64,000 nt of DNA from CBDAQA01 sp965247815. Lineage in GTDB: Bacteria > Planctomycetota > Phycisphaerae > Tepidisphaerales > Tepidisphaeraceae. Below the pieces are notes generated by a model, which worked only from the letters and a program-made list of their open reading frames with translations, was not told the DNA's origin and ran no database searches. Location: positions 372,001 through 436,000 of the forward strand of contig CBDFHW010000015.1 of NCBI GenBank assembly GCA_965247815.1, written 5' to 3'. The translations under genes were made by a program, and so were the position numbers. Below, piece after piece: positions 63,900 through 64,000 of the stretch. How positions within the stretch are numbered: the stretch's first letter is position 1; each line of letters opens with the position of its first letter.

Positions 63900-64000
63900 T
63901 TACGGTTTTCGAAAGTATGCCCGGGCCAAGTCCCGGTACGCCGCAGGCACCGGTTGGTGACGGGCCATTTCGCCGGAATGAACGCCCGGGGGCTGCTCGA
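63900..64000 (-). CDS. C-terminal end of an unidentified protein (5' end beyond window)
   Basis: The reverse strand is open from the edge to a TAA at 63900-63902 and reads ...GVHSGEMARHQPVPAAYRDL then ARAYFRKP at the end. The phrase PAAYRDLARAYFRK is a common ending of planctomycete proteins of unknown function. Too little is visible to name it; it is codirectional with mqnA. Confidence 0.4.
   Translation of the reverse strand, partial: EQPPGVHSGEMARHQPVPAAYRDLARAYFRKP

Noticed and set aside
1..64000. tRNA, rRNA, CRISPR arrays, insertion sequences and prophage
   Set aside because: No clover-leaf sequence, ribosomal motif, regular direct-repeat array, transposase or phage structural gene was seen on reading both strands. 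A dedicated tRNA and repeat search could still find weak cases.

Overview
The window is high-GC DNA from a Gram-negative bacterium, most likely a planctomycete of the Phycisphaerae / Tepidisphaerales type. Clues are a PEP-CTERM exported protein, an FG-GAP surface protein with an N-terminal VERLEGR-type export motif, the combination of lipid A genes (lpxA, lpxK, a WaaP-like kinase) with squalene-hopene cyclase, the futalosine menaquinone gene mqnA, and many short mixed-strand operons. This assignment is inferred from gene content; no rRNA or tRNA gene was seen.

Layout. 1-7.7 kb: ABC permease (cut by the edge) behind a CecR-like TetR regulator with a palindromic operator, a Gly/Tyr-rich exported protein, signal peptide peptidase SppA broken by two +1 insertions, and a large FG-GAP/Ig/CARDB surface protein also broken by two +1 insertions. 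7.9-14 kb: small hypotheticals, an SDR dehydrogenase, a VapBC toxin-antitoxin pair, a cysteine desulfurase and an MFS exporter. 14-28.6 kb: glycogen debranching enzyme, methyltransferase, acetyltransferase, PriA, threonine ammonia-lyase, UvrB, a zinc-ribbon membrane protein, NadC and an Nramp-like transporter. 28.6-37 kb: sugar isomerase, PEP-CTERM amidase with a strong terminator, an unrecognised protein, acetate transporter SatP, an alpha/beta-hydrolase lipoprotein, a WaaP-like kinase and PurU. 37-47 kb: three GT-C-type membrane proteins, LpxA plus a decayed partial copy of it, a XylR-type regulator and UDP-glucuronate decarboxylase. 47-56 kb: a SpoIIE phosphatase/histidine kinase operon, a TIM-barrel isomerase, an RnfC/RnfD-like pair followed by LpxK, a rhamnulokinase-like kinase and TadE. 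57-61 kb: a decayed periplasmic aldehyde oxidoreductase operon (paoABC-like) with its apparently intact maturation genes (XdhC, MocA). 61-64 kb: squalene-hopene cyclase, MqnA and the tail of another gene.

How the genes fit together. Much of the content is envelope biogenesis (lipid A, hopanoid, glycosyl transfer, UDP-xylose, surface proteins) interleaved with housekeeping functions (UvrB, PriA, NadC, PurU, IlvA). The most unusual candidate is the RnfC/RnfD-like pair at 51.1-53.5 kb: it keeps two 4Fe-4S motifs but appears to have lost the glycine-rich flavin/NADH loop of RnfC and the S-G-A-T flavin attachment motif of RnfD, and no other Rnf subunit is present. Five single-base frame breaks were found and all are insertions, so either sequence error or gene decay must be considered for those genes.
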